In this document: positions 44,950-57,140 of the stretch, one piece after another | Layout of the letters: each line of letters opens with the position of its first letter | How positions within the stretch are numbered: position 1 is the first letter of the stretch | Assembly (NCBI RefSeq): GCF_030272615.1 | Contig: NC_081407.1 | Location: 433,528,730-433,592,729 of the forward strand | Direction of reading: 5' to 3' | Source: Cryptomeria japonica | Lineage: Eukaryota > Streptophyta > Pinopsida > Cupressales > Cupressaceae | Length of the DNA: 64,000 nt | Notes under the pieces: generated by a model | Database searches by the model: none | What the model was told of the DNA's origin: nothing | What the model saw: only the letters and a program-made list of their open reading frames with translations | Translations under genes and position numbers: made by a program

Positions 44950-46110
44950 TTTAATGCATATGAGATTAAATTATATATATTAAAATAAGTAAAAAGAAAA
45001 GAACAAAAAGATAGAGCATTGGAGGAAAGTTAAATGGATGGGAGCATTGGTGGCATCTCATTATGCCACTAAAGCATAATGAGAACTGCAACGTGGCATC
45101 CATGAAAACAGAAAAAACTGCAGATAAATAACAAAATGCAGATAAGTAAAAGGGAGAGGTGTAGATGCATTCATATATATATATATATATATATATATAA
45201 GTTGAGGTGATACAACTGATAGAGGTTGGTTTAGTGGCATTTGATTTGAAGACAACCATTGCAATTATTATGATCTGAATAGGAAAACAAAGATGCAATT
45301 GAATTATTCTTCAAATAAAGATGACTCTGGATGGGATGGATAGAGGGTCTTATTCATGGCTCTTATTCTTTGGCCGACAAATGGTAGTATGAATTGGTGT
45401 GCATTTATTAAGTCTTTTTACGTATGCCTTGTAAACCTTGAACTTCACATTAGATCATGACTGCTACATGCAATCAATCCTTGTAGGAAAAATATAAGAT
45501 CACAATGGTAGCCCTTTACATGATTTTGTCCATGCCCTGACATGCTTGCTTTTTAATGTAGTTTCTATGCTACAAATTACACATCTTATATAGTACCAAA
45601 AAACACATCTTAAATCTAGAAGGAAAAGTGTTGATGTTGCAATTCACACACTAATTTTTAAGGGAAATAAATTTTGACACTTTTACTTGGTTTGGGCTAT
45701 CTAGTTTCCATTTAGAAGTAAATATAATTGTTTCAGAAAGGAGTATTAGTATTTGAGAGTTAATTTGAACAAATAGTTACGTTAAAATTTAAACAAAATT
45801 TACAGATAGAGTGATTATTCTTTTAAGTGAGAACAATTCATGATATTTTCAACAAGTTCAAAATAGTATTAAAAAAAGTATAATCTCAATCTATTTTATT
45901 TTATTATTTTAGTATAATCTAATCAATTTTTAAAATAGCAAAATAAATTTGGAGAGAATCAGAGCTTAAAGTCGAGCTTGTTCTCTCCAGAAACAACTAG
46001 ATAACCGTGATTTTTATAATTCTCAAAATATGTGATATTTAGGAAAATAAGTAAGCAACTTACATATAACAAGATGAACACTTTAAGCATGCATATATTT
46101 TTATACTCTG
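44950..46110 (+). repeat. direct duplicate, copy 1 (~1 kb)
   Basis: Matches 48720-49650 in order and orientation: 'gaggaaagttaaa-gggatgggag', 'cgtggcatccatg', 'cttgtaaaccttgaa', 'attagtatttgagagttaa', 'gattattctt-aagt' and 'gatgaacactttaagcatgc'. Contains a (TA)n run at 45173-45198. No coding frame seen. Confidence 0.8.
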
Positions 46111-46974
46111 TTTATTTTGATCCTCTAATTGAGTTGAAATGATGTGCAGGGTCAGTGCAAGAAGATGAGTCCACTTTTTGGTCAAAAAGTGGAAGTGTTT
46201 TCCTTGATTTTTCAGGTTTTGTCTCATTTGAGTTTAAATTTTGAAACACTTGGAGATTGAATCTTGGAAAAAGTTAGTAATATAAAAGATAGCCCTTTCG
46301 AGTCTACTTTCCAAATATGTAACTTATTTTAATACCCACATAATAAAAAATAATTTTTTGAATGGAGTTCTAAAAACTATGTTTTAAAAATTGTTGTTTC
46401 AGGACCATACCATGCATGTGTACGACCCACACTTTTTGTCACAATTAAAATTATTTTCTCAAACCGTTTTGGGAAATGATTTGTAACACACTAAAGATTG
46501 ATGAGCATATTTTTTTGTTTTTTTTTTAAATATTTTTTTTAATTAATGTTTTAATGACCGTAATTATCTTTTTAAAAATTTGACGTGTACGGCCCACAAA
46601 ATTTGACGTAAACTAAACATTTTTTGATTTTTTTTTTAAATAGAAAATAATTTTGTGTAGATTGATGACATATATATTTTTTAAATTCATTAAAACAAAA
46701 AAGATATTAAATTAACAAAATAGTTAATATTTCAAGTTTATGGACCCGATTTAGTATAAATTAAATGAAAAATAATTGAAATAATCATTTAAAAAAAAAA
46801 ATTACATATTTCGAATCTAGACAGTATAATCTGAAATGGGTTTTAATTTCGTATAAAAATTCTCTAACTAGAGGCACGTAAACTATTTCAGAAGTTCTTA
46901 TTTGTGCTTTCGTTCATGAAGATTTGAATTTACAGGTCCATGTCTCAAGTGTGGCCATCCCAGGCCTATCCCAG
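46111..46974. other. AT-rich unassigned region
   Basis: Long T and A runs with no recognisable gene or repeat border. Confidence 0.45.
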
Positions 46975-47285
46975 ACCTAATCCCGAGGCAAGTGGCGGGT
47001 TGTAGAATTAACTTCCACAGAACGGGCCCTCGTTTCCGTTTACGAAACGGGGGCCCATTCCTAAAATTACCATTATTGTCCAAAAATGACAAAATGCACT
47101 TGAAAAAAATGGGTAAAATTGGGTTTAAAAATGGGGGCCCATTTTTAAAAAAACCCCGTTTCGTTTTCAAGTGGGCCCCCGTTTGAGAACAAAATGGGGG
47201 CCCGTTTAGTTTTGTCTCGGGTCTCCGTTTCTTTTTGCCTCGGGGGCTCAAAGCAAAAACAGACCCCCGTTTCTAAGAGCGTGTT
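46975..47285. repeat. cluster of GGGCCC palindromes with CGTTT arms
   Basis: GGGCCC cores at 47024, 47051, 47135, 47173 and 47198, mostly as GGGGGCCC or its reverse complement GGGCCCCC and often flanked by 'cgttt' or 'attttt'. The piece around 47126-47148 is a near-perfect palindrome. Sharply richer in GC than its surroundings. Confidence 0.7.
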
Positions 47286-47632
47286 TTCCAATGCGCGGAC
47301 TTCCGTCAATTTGTGACCCATTACCTTGCACTTATCCTGCACCCAATGCACCACTTGATGTGCTCAGTTGGAAGTATGCTACTGGTTATTGTGTAATGTG
47401 GATTGCTCAATATACTAGCATAATAAAAGCATGAAAATGGTGTGCAAGTTAACATATCAAAATGAAAAATTAAGATTAGAATGAAATTAAATAATGAAAA
47501 TTAGGAAGAATGGCTTGCACATATGATTTTTTAATAGAGGAAATGAATAGATGAAATGCACTATTTAATGGAGGACTAGTATTTGGGGATTGCAGAGACA
47601 TGGACTAAAAGCTCAGCCTTGTGACAAGTATG

Positions 47633-47633
<1 letters not shown>

Positions 47634-47722
<89 letters not shown>
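47634..47722 (+). repeat. compound (TG)n(GA)n microsatellite
   Basis: (TG) about 15 copies at 47634-47663, then (GA) about 29 copies to 47722. Confidence 0.97.
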
Positions 47723-47723
<1 letters not shown>

Positions 47724-48719
47724 CCCATCGAGTGGAAGGAAAGGCTTTATCACGCATGTGTGAACATGGTGGCATGCATAAAAGATATGCTCACATATGT
47801 GTAAGGGAAGGAATGAAGGTGAATTGGAGAGATAAGAAGCTTCCAAGCTAGCATGCTCACACATGTTAGCAAGTAAGGGTATGATTCATGCAACACACAT
47901 ATGAGAGCATAAAGTTCATTTGATGTGGAAGTCAAAGATGCTTCCATGGGAGCACACTCACACATGTGTGAGAAAATGAGTGATTTGACGTGGCATGCTT
48001 ACACATGTGGGATCATGGGAGGAGAGGGGAGATATGACATATGATGATAGATTTAGGGTTTTATTCGTGTAGATGGAATTAATAGATAGGACTAAAAAGA
48101 TTATGACCAATGGTGATGTTGATTTAAATATTAACAAACCAATAATAGGAATAAATTAGCCTCATTTGAGTTGGAGGAATTAGGAGCTAATGTTATTTAA
48201 TTAAATTGGTTCAATTAATTGACCTTGGGGAAGAAACAAAAATTAGTTGCAAGAAGGGCCAAAATTAATTAAATTAATTACAAGAATATAGGATAATAAT
48301 AGATTACATGAATAATTTATTATAATTAATTATAATTAATTACACAATAATCTTCTATTTAATGTCCTCCAAAATATGTTTCATTAATTAATTAACCATT
48401 TAAAACATATGATGAACATTAGCCAATTATTCCTAATTTATTTATGTATGCACTTAAAATTGAATTTATTATGTATATGAAGCAACAACTTACTTGATTT
48501 AGCTACGTTTAAGAAAATAAATACTCTTGATTAAATAGCAGGAACATTATCAATTTCAATCAAAAGATATAAATTAAATCTTAATAGCAATAATGATACA
48601 AATACCTATCAAATGACAATTTTATATATAATATTTATTACAAACACACCATGATTCTAAAATTAATCCTAATGAAAAGAATAAAATAAACATCAATATT
48701 ATATTTAATTTATTGCAAG
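47723..48719. other. unassigned AT-rich region
   Basis: Includes repeated 'cacacatgtg' words between 47750 and 48010, then AT-rich sequence; no gene seen. Confidence 0.45.
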
Positions 48720-49650
48720 TACCTGCATGTATACGAGATTAAAATAGTATATATCAAAGAAAGTAAAAAGTAAAGAACAAAAAGGTAGAGCATGGGAGGA
48801 AAGTTAAAGGGATGGGAGCCACTAACTAATGCATATGGGCGACGTGGCATCCATGGAAACTGCAGATAAGTAAAACATGGTGATTTGAAGAGAGCCATTG
48901 TAAAATAAAGATGCGTGCAACTGCATTATTCTTTGGCTGACATATGACAGTAAAGGCAACAAGTAGTGAGGTAAACATTGATTTCATTTAGCTATTCTTT
49001 TTCTTTTGTTAACAAGTAATTGTTGTGCATTGGTGTGCACTTGTAAACCTTGAAGTATCATGACTGTTGTAGCACAATCAATCCTTTCAGGATAGACCTT
49101 TACAGGATTTGGTTCAGAATGCCCTCACATGCTACTTTCCACACTACAAATAACACATCTTAAATCTAGTTTGGGCTATCTGGTTTTCACTTACAAGTCA
49201 CGCACGAATATTAGTATTTGAGAGTTAAATCAGGAACATTTGTCTCTTTAATATGTTTTGAGGTCGAAATTTAATCTCTATTTAATAAGAAAACAAAATT
49301 TATTGATAGAGCGATTATTCTTAAGTAAGAATAATTCAAGCCATTTTCAATAAGTTCAAAATAGTACTATAAATAAATGACAATTTCAATCTAATCAATT
49401 TTTGTTTTAATATAGTTCAATCAATTTTCAAAATGTCAAAATAAATTTGGAAAGAATAAGAGTTTAGAGATGAGCTTGTTTACTTAAAAGTCAAAGATTG
49501 GTTGCCAAGTCTCTCAAATGAGCCAACAAAATCACTCAAGAAACAACTAGATAACCACAATTTGTATTCTTAAATGATGTACTATTTGGAATAATAAGTA
49601 AGCAACATACATATGACTAGATGAACACTTTAAGCATGCTAATAACTTAT
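48720..49650 (+). repeat. direct duplicate, copy 2 (~0.9 kb)
   Basis: Second copy of the 44950-46110 segment, about 3.75 kb downstream in the same orientation, with small deletions relative to copy 1. Confidence 0.8.
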
Positions 49651-49936
49651 AAACTACTCACATAATAAAGCTTTGATTTGACTTACATAATTTCTCATTG
49701 GGATGAATTGATATATATATTGTAATGGTTAAAACCAACAAACTTATAAGACTTCAATTGGAAAAAAGAAAATAAAGATTGATATTAAGGGAAAACTTAG
49801 TAAGCACAAAATTTATTATGGTCTCTATTCCCTCTTACTATGTAAAGAATTCAAGAATTTATAAAATTCTTTAGTCATAAAATAAATAACGTGTTCAATG
49901 TAATTTATATTGAAAACCTTAAAAATTGAAAAATGA

Positions 49937-51290
49937 TTGGTTATCGGAAAAATGGCTTTGCAATTTTTCGGACAACTCAATCATCAGGATAGGGGTTTTG
50001 CTAGGCACGATGCAAGGTTCCCTTCAATAGTCGGTAGGACTCCCCCTCCGCATAATCAACCAGGACAAATGGTAAAAAGCAGGCGAGTCATTAGAGCTGA
50101 AAGAAGAAGGGAGGCTAGGGCCTCGATGGACCTGTCTAATGTTTGTGCAGTTCCCATTACATCACGAATCCCAGACTGTGCTACAAAGGCAAATCACATC
50201 CCCTTGAGAACTAGGATTGTTGTCTTTGACCCGTGGCAACTCCTTCAAAGGCCCCTGCGCAATATCCAACCACGTTTAAATCATGCAGAGGGTTTCATTA
50301 AACCTACCTATGTTGAAGGAGTGGCCCTGCCACAACAATGCCATATACTAAGGAATATCAAGCCTACTCCGGTGTACCGCCCTGGAGCTGAGCAATTATT
50401 GTGTGGAGCATTGGCTTTTCGCAAAATGATGTGGCAATGGCCAACCCCTTGCAGATATTGCTAATTGGTGGAGAGATACATTCCAAGGCTAGGTAAGTAT
50501 CACTACCCTAGCTAACATTTTTTTGTATACCGAATGCTATAAGAAATCGCTGAAAACTAAGCTTTTGTATGAAGAGTATGTTTTTTACAATGGAGTAAAT
50601 TTTAAATTCATTGACTGACATTCTAAATTCAACGCTAACAAGTTTGAATTCAAATCAACTTCTAAATGGATTGAAATTTGCAATGTCCCTGTTGAGTTAA
50701 TGCATGCCAAAATCCTCATACAAATGGGGGATAAATTGGGTAAATTCATTGTCGTAGAAGCCAATTTGACGAAAAAATTTGATATCAAAATTTTAATAGA
50801 AGTAGATAATAGCATGAACAATTTAAAAAGCATATGGACCTAGATATAGTAGATGGCAATTATATTTTATCTCTGGTATGGTATCATGGTTAGGTCTCTG
50901 AGAATTTATCCTTTTGTAAAAGGGTTAACCCTAGAACACAAAAACCCCAAGCCCCAAAACCGAATAGGCATGAAAAGTCATTCAATAGAGTCGATATCCA
51001 ATTTAACAACGATATTGGCAGATTCATCATTAATGTTGAAACTCAAAAGGAAAATAACCATGCAACCCTCCCCTCGGATCTACACGCCGGAAATAATCCA
51101 AACAAGTTAGATCATTATACCGAGCCCCTTGAGTGTAGGCATGAGGATCAAATTCAGAAGAAATTGAACAACATCATTGATAACTTAATGGGAAAACTAG
51201 CAGAAGAATTTGTAGAGGAGGTCTACAACAATACTTCAACAGACATTGCAACCAACAACACCAATCTCAATTTAGATTATGAATAGACTC
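49937..51290 (+). pseudogene. LINE ORF1, plus-strand element
   Basis: 49937-50464 is open for 175 codons (MVIGKMALQFFGQ...), without a family I recognise. After a shift, 50580-50830 reads FYNGVNFKFID, then SKWIEICNVPVELMHAKIL and MGDKLGKFIVVEA, the DUF4283-like core of plant LINE ORF1. A degraded acidic linker runs on to about 51290. It lies just upstream of the endonuclease frame with normal LINE spacing. Confidence 0.7.
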
Positions 51291-51307
51291 TCCCCAGAGC
51301 CTAGAAA

Positions 51308-52335
51308 TTGGGTAATAACTCAACCCAGGCTGCACCTGACGAGAACGCCTTAGACTCCCCCAATATGGATGATTCTTCTCCTGCTATGGAAGGGTTGAAT
51401 GAAGATGAAGAAAGAGAATTCATAATCAAAGACCTGATCACTATGCAGGAGGAGGAAAATAATATGGCATTGAACAACAACCAAAGTAATATGGACAATA
51501 GAGGCATCCTCCAGATGGAAGACAATAAATCGACTCCAGACTATGGAAAATCCACTGTCAACAAGAGAGGACAGAAGTATTTTTTAGACAAGATGAAAAT
51601 GGATGGGGAAGACCAAAATCACATCTCTGTTAGGTCTGGGAAAGTCCCTCCCACTCCTCGTAAAGGAATAAACATACTAACATGGAATGATAGGGGCCTG
51701 GGGCCCCCTAACAAACAACGCTTAATCAAGCGCAGTATAATGAAATCTGTTATGGATCTAGTAATGTTGCAAGAAACAAAATTGGGAAAGGATGACATGA
51801 TCAATTTCAGTAGGAAATTCACCCAGTGGCAGGTGGAGATGGTGGATTCTATAGGGGCTTCAGGTGGGCTGGAAATAATGTGGAAAAAGAAATCAATCAC
51901 GTTCACATGCTATGCCAAAATGCAGAATTGGATGGCTGCAAAAGTAAGATCCCTTAGTCTAAACCTTGAGTTTATCATCTAAAATGTCTATGGTCTGATC
52001 CCAACAGACAAGAAAAAACTAGTATGGCAAGAAATAGAACACTTCCTAATGAATCAGGAAGCACATCACATCATCATAGGAGGTGATTTTAACACCATTT
52101 TACATCAAATAGACAAAAGTGGTGGGATAAGGTCCATTAGACAACCCCAAAGAGACTTTGCTTATTGGATAAGCGACAACAACCTGGAAATCAAGACTGA
52201 GATGGGATTCCACACATGGAATAAGAGAAGGAAGGGATTTTGTAACATTGTTGAAACTCTTGACAATTTTTTCTTCAAAGGAGACTTGATTGACTTTAAA
52301 TCCGAGTTAAAAGCCACTATTTTGCCATGGTAAGG
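51308..52335 (+). pseudogene. LINE ORF2 endonuclease
   Basis: After ~120 acidic residues the APE-type blocks appear: INILTWNDRGLGPPNKQRLI, MLQETKLGKDD, GASGGLEIMW, a TAA at 51980, NVYGLIPTDKKK, HIIIGGDFNTILHQIDKSGG, GFHTWNKRR, ETLDNFFFKGD and, after a TAG, GSGHYP. Most catalytic positions are kept, although WNVRG is changed to WNDRG and the SDH block to SGH. Confidence 0.88.
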
Positions 52336-54000
52336 TTCTGGCCACTACCCGATGCTATTAGAGTTAATGGGGGAAACAAAGACAACTGGGAGTCCATTCA
52401 AGTTTGAACTGATGTGGTTCAAACATGAGGAGTTCCTCCCTAATATCCAGAAATGGTGGAAAGAAGGAGCCTTTGTTGGATCTAAAATGTATTGTCTTTT
52501 CTCAAAGCTGAAAGAGATTAAACATAAACTTCTAGACTGGAACAAAAAAAAATCAAAAATATCTTCGAGGAAAAGAGAAGAGTTAAAAAGGAATTGGAAA
52601 TAGTGAATAATGATGTTATGCAACATGGGATGACCCAAACAACATATGAGGCAGAGAAAAGGCTTCTATGTGAGTATGAGGATATTTTAGCCAAGGAAGA
52701 GATATTCTGGAAACAAAAATCTAGAGAAACTTGGCTAGAGGATGGAGACAAAAACACCAAATTTTTCCACAATAGTGTCAAACTGAAAAGGGAAATAAAT
52801 ATAATCACTCAAATCACTAGCAACAATGGCCAAACCATTACGAAACAAAATCTAATTGCAGAGGATGCAACCCAGTATTTTAAAAATATCCTCAATAACT
52901 AGGAGCATTTTGATCTCCTTAACAATAGGGCCTTATTAAAAAACATACCTAAACTAATAGCAAATGACGATAACCATATGTTGAATTCCAAAATCACCCA
53001 TGAAGAAGTCAAAATTTCCCTATCACAATTCCAAGGGGATAAGACCCCTGGGCCAGATGGATTCCCTACCGGTTTTTATCAGAAATGTTGGCACATTATA
53101 GGAGATGAGGTCACCGATGATCTGGAATTTGCTCGAAATGTAGGAAAATTCTTGAAAGAAATTAATAACACATTCCTAGCCTTACTCCTGAAGAAGGAGA
53201 ACCCCTCGAGATGGGATGAGTTCAGGCCCATCTCTTTGTGCAACATGACATATAAATTATTAACAAAGGTCATGACCAATATGTTGAAAAAGCTATTGCC
53301 AACCATCATCTCAGAAGAGAAAACTGGTTTTGTACCCAATAGATTAATTTTAGATGGGATAGTCATAGTCCAGGAAGCTATCCACTCCATTCAAGCCCAA
53401 GGCCAACCAAATATGATGATAAAACTAGATATTAAGAAGGCATGTGTTAAAGTGGATTGGTATTTCCTCTGTAGTTGCATGAGAGCCTTTGGCTTAACAA
53501 ACAATGGGTAAACTGGATTCCACTTCTGCATCTCAAACCCAAGGTTCTCAATCCTATTGAATGGGAAGCTGGAAGGGTATTTTGAAGCAACTAGGGGCCT
53601 AAGGTAGAGAGACCCACTCTCCCCATTTTTATTCATTATTATGTCAGAAGCCCTAGGAAGATGCTTTGATGCATCACAGAGAGCTGGAAGGCTAGTTGGT
53701 ATCCAAATTACAGGAGGTGTGGACCCGTGTACACACCAACAGTTCACAGATGACACAATGATATTGGGAAAATGAAAGTTGAATGAAGCCAAGGAAATCA
53801 AAATAATCTTGCAATCTTATGGCCAAACATTCGGGGAAAAGGTCAATGGGGAAAAATCTGAAATATTCTTTTTCAACATGACAACACAGGAGGAATCTAG
53901 AATTGCAAAATTTTTAGGTTACAAAATTGGACATCTACCATGTACATATCTAGGCATTCCCTTGGATAAAGGCATCAAAACCAACAAACTCTAGGATCCC
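52336..54000 (+). pseudogene. LINE reverse transcriptase
   Basis: Linker with FKFELMWFKHEEFLPNIQKW and WLEDGDKNTKFFHNS, then RT: DKTPGPDGFPTGFYQKCW, FLALLLKKENPSRW, FRPISLCNMTYKLLTKVM, EEKTGFVPNRLILDG, IKLDIKKACVKVDW, RDPLSPFLFIIMSEALG, QFTDDTMIL (catalytic box at 53742-53753, FTDD instead of the usual FADD) and YLGIPLDKG. A frameshift near 52560 and stops at about 52900, 53511, 53606, 53775 and 53993 inactivate it; the stop before RDPLSP is TAG for CAG, and others fit TGG to TGA. Confidence 0.9.
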
Positions 54001-55104
54001 TTGATTGAGAAGGTTAGGAAAAATTTGTGCTCTTGGAAAGGATTATGGCTGATAGGGGTAGGAAGATTAACGCTTATCAAGACAGCCTCAGTGGTGATGC
54101 CCATCTACCTCCTATCGTGTATCCCACTTTCGATGGGGGCCCATAAGAAATTGACTCAAACAATCAGAAACTTTGACTGGCAAGGCACAAAGGACAGGAA
54201 CAAACTCAAACTAATATCATGGGACAAAATATGTAGAGATAGATGTGATGGTGGTATGAGGATTATGAAACTTCTATGGAAAAATAAGGCCTTAGGGGCA
54301 AAACTAGTTTGGAAATTATACACCTCCATAGAAGCCAAATGGGCAAGAATACTTAGGAACAAATATTTGACGAATAATCATAGGGAGGCAATATTCAGGG
54401 ATATGGACCTGCCCAAAGGATCCAGAATTTGGAATTTCATGAAAGATTTCCGCATACTCATCTCCAACCACCTGTCTTGGGACATTTACAATGGCAAATC
54501 TGCCTTGTTTTGGGAAGACTCCTGGGGGGGATATCCTCTAATTGACAAACTTATCGATACTACTAGAATAAAGGAACAATTGAAATCCCTATGGGGTAAT
54601 TATGTAATAATGGAACCAAACTCGGCGGTTGGATGGAAATGGAAAGACATGTATCCTTTCATGGTGGATAATAAATTTCAAGAACTACATCAAATACTCA
54701 AATGTAGGATGATAATCTTCAGACATGGGTCGGATAAACTGATATGGTATAAATCTAAGGATGGGCAGTACAACTGCAAAGATGGCTTCAAAACCTTATA
54801 TGATGAGGCAAAGATATGCAAGGATTACATCTTGACTAAACTATGCTGGGATAAATTCTATCTCCCAAAAGCTGGTTTCTTTGCCTGGGCTACAATTCAG
54901 GGAAGGGTCCTCACAACAGAACAATTTGAACTTAGAGGATACAAAGGGCCATCAATCTGCCTCTTATGTAGGGAGGATGAGGAAACGAATGACCACAACT
55001 TTACAACATGCAATTACACACAAAAATGTTGGTACTGGTTGATGGCCCAACTAGGATGGTTAGGCGCTCTTATTCCCTCCCTGATGGAGTGGTTCAAAGG
55101 TTGA
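54001..55104 (+). CDS. LINE ORF2 thumb and zf-RVT region, open 367 codons
   Basis: Longest intact stretch of this LINE. It has LCSWKGLWLIGVGRLTLIK, FDWQGTKDRNKLKLISWDKI, GGMRIMKLLWKNKALGAKL and, near the end, LPKAGFFAWATIQGRVLTTE with CLLCREDEETNDHNFTTC, the zf-RVT cysteines. The ATG-like start is an internal Ile/Met after a TAG, so this is a polyprotein piece. It ends at a TGA (probably TGG before) and continues into the RNase H. Confidence 0.88.
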   Translation: MIEKVRKNLCSWKGLWLIGVGRLTLIKTASVVMPIYLLSCIPLSMGAHKKLTQTIRNFDWQGTKDRNKLKLISWDKICRDRCDGGMRIMKLLWKNKALGAKLVWKLYTSIEAKWARILRNKYLTNNHREAIFRDMDLPKGSRIWNFMKDFRILISNHLSWDIYNGKSALFWEDSWGGYPLIDKLIDTTRIKEQLKSLWGNYVIMEPNSAVGWKWKDMYPFMVDNKFQELHQILKCRMIIFRHGSDKLIWYKSKDGQYNCKDGFKTLYDEAKICKDYILTKLCWDKFYLPKAGFFAWATIQGRVLTTEQFELRGYKGPSICLLCREDEETNDHNFTTCNYTQKCWYWLMAQLGWLGALIPSLMEWFKG

Positions 55105-55319
55105 CTGATCATCAAGAGAAATAGTGTGTTCCACAACTTATGGATTTGCAGTCCAGCTATAGTCATTTGGGAGATTTGGAAGGAGAGGAATAGGAGAATA
55201 TTTTATTTATAGACTGGGATAACTTTATCATAAAGCAGTGGAATGGAATTAAGATCCCTCCCTTCGTCAGGAAGGAAGGCATAGATAAAATTGTTATGAG
55301 GAAAGCATGCAAATGGCAA

Positions 55320-55761
55320 CCCCCGAGGAATGGGTGGTATAAACTCAACTTCGATGGAGCATTGAGGAAATCCAGGGTTGGCATGGGCAGGTTGTATAAT
55401 ACATTTGGACAATGGTAGTTGCATTGGCTCTAAATCCATACACTTAGGACAATGCACTAATAATGCTGCAAAAATGTTTGCCCTAATAGAAGGATTAAAC
55501 CTATGTAGAAAATTGAAAATATCCAAATTAGAAATTGAAGGTGACTCAGCCATTATAATTAATACAATCGAAACCAGGATAATGCCAAACTGGGAACTTA
55601 GAAGCCTTTTGGACAAAGCTCTATCATTACTAGAAAGCCTCTTGGATTGCACAATAAACCATATATACAGAAAGGATAACTCATTTGTGGATAATTTAGC
55701 CAATATAGGGGTAGATGGAGTTAATAGAACCACATCCTACATCCCCATTCACTCAGAATAG
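55320..55761 (+). pseudogene. LINE RNase H
   Basis: Starts KLNFDGALRKS (catalytic Asp) near 55330, shifts frame at about 55378, then reads QCTNNAAKMFALIEGLNLC (the usual AE is AK, so the catalytic Glu is lost), IEGDSAIIINTIE (Asp) and IYRKDNSFVDNLANIGVDG, ending at a stop at 55759. This is the acquired archaeal-type RNase H of plant L1 elements. Confidence 0.85.
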
Positions 55762-55866
55762 TCATAACACAGGCAGTCAGATGCATCTTGCATAGACACC
55801 CAAATCTTAGTATTCATTTATACTCATCCCCTACTCTCATATTTTCATTTTTTTCTTCATGCACAC

Positions 55867-56165
55867 ATCGACACACACACACACACACACATACATATAT
55901 ATGTATATACACATGTATATATATTTATACTTATATATTTGTATGTGTATACACACACACACATACACACATATATACATATATATGTATATGTATATGT
56001 ATATGTATATATATGTGTATATATAGACACATCTACTATACACATGTATACTTAGGATACCCAAATCTCTCGTACTTCCATTCTCATGCTCTCAATTGAC
56101 ACACACACACACACATATGTGTGTGTGTGTATACATACATATACATATATATATACATATATATA
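55867..56165 (+). repeat. compound (CA)n/(TA)n microsatellite
   Basis: CA runs at about 55870-55890 and 55950-55970, TATATG and TATAC repeats to 56040, then CA/TG/TA repeats at 56098-56165. The open frames over it are by-products. Confidence 0.93.
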
Positions 56166-56504
56166 TTCATCATGTATTAGGCCCTTTTTTTGCGGGCGTT
56201 GCTCGGTTGCTTTAGGCAATTATTCACCTGTGTTGCCAAATCGGATGGTTAATAGTTGATCATTAATAGTTAACTAACTACAATCTCTAGAAACAATCCA
56301 GCATGGCATCCTAGACACAGACATGACAGACTCACCCGATAATCATTGTACTCACCTATCATGAGATGAAGAGCCACTCATGGCAGGATAACATATCTCC
56401 TAGCTGCGGTTTCTATTGTTTAATATCCTAGAGTCATTCATTAAAGGCCTTATATATCTAGAGGCGATATTTCCACTCCAAAATATTGCACTCTGTCTAC
56501 AACA

Positions 56505-57140
56505 ATGGATTCTAGGATTTTCTTGTGTCCGAATAAACAAGAGATGACCTTTGTTGGAGAGATCTCTAAGAAGCGCTGGACAATTATTCTAAGATCAGAG
56601 GATGATTTGGTCATCCATGCAACCAAGAGAATTCTGGGTGATGAGCTCCTAAACACAAAGCATAGGAAACATGTAAACAGTGACATCCCTGCTGGTTTCA
56701 CAACCATTCTACTCACAATGGGAGAGGATTAGGTAATTACAACTTCATTATGCAAGTTAATATTTAACAACAAATACTTGGTTAATCTTGTGATGGCCAT
56801 TAATTGTGTAGATGACAATCTCCTTATCCCATACCTGGAGGACTATGTTAGGGTCTCAGAGGCTATCTATAAGGGTGAGTCACTCAGGAATAGACTTCAA
56901 GAGACCCATTCTCATGTTCAAGGATTAGAAATCCTTTTTACATCGAGAACCAGATATAAGGAGGAATATCAAATTCCTCAAGCAATGGCTTGGTGTGGTA
57001 AAAGAGCCAAAAGGAGAATGGTGGGTAGACTATATGATCAATGAGGGTTGGGTACCGATGCAGGCTGAAAACCCCAACGACATGGGTGCTACAGAGACTC
57101 AGGATTCTGGAACGAAAGTTGAAGATGAAAATGAGGAATA
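56505..57140 (+). pseudogene. degraded frame downstream of LINE, unknown family
   Basis: Two successive frames, MDSRIFLCPNKQEMTFVGEI... (56505-56732) and, after one stop in the same phase, MVNLVMAINCVDDNLLIPYL... (to 57044). A frameshift near 57000 then gives KEPKGEWWVDYMINEGWVPM and an acidic end EDENEE before a TAA at 57138. The composition is protein-like (mixed, amphipathic), not simple repeat. I do not recognise the family. It lies 0.75 kb after the LINE RNase H and before an A-rich tail, so it may be an extra LINE frame or an unrelated gene relic. Confidence 0.4.

Larger units (their letters stand above)
49937..55761 (+). mobile_element. plant L1-type LINE, nearly full length
   Basis: ORF1, endonuclease, RT, zinc region and RNase H follow one another in normal order over 5.8 kb. 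Eight or more stops and at least one frameshift make it inactive. The 3' end is uncertain: either the microsatellite at 55.87 kb or the A-rich tail near 58.29 kb. Confidence 0.85.

Noticed and set aside
44263-44983. Long open frames over the 44.3-45.0 kb block
   Set aside because: They are translations of TC/TA microsatellites (Ser-Leu and Ile-Tyr repeats) open in several frames at once.
49937-50464. Independent host gene of 175 codons
   Set aside because: Position and spacing right before the LINE ORF1 core and endonuclease make a LINE ORF1 part more likely, although no domain was recognised in it.
55788-56099. 103-codon His/Thr/Tyr-rich frame
   Set aside because: Product of CA/TA microsatellites.
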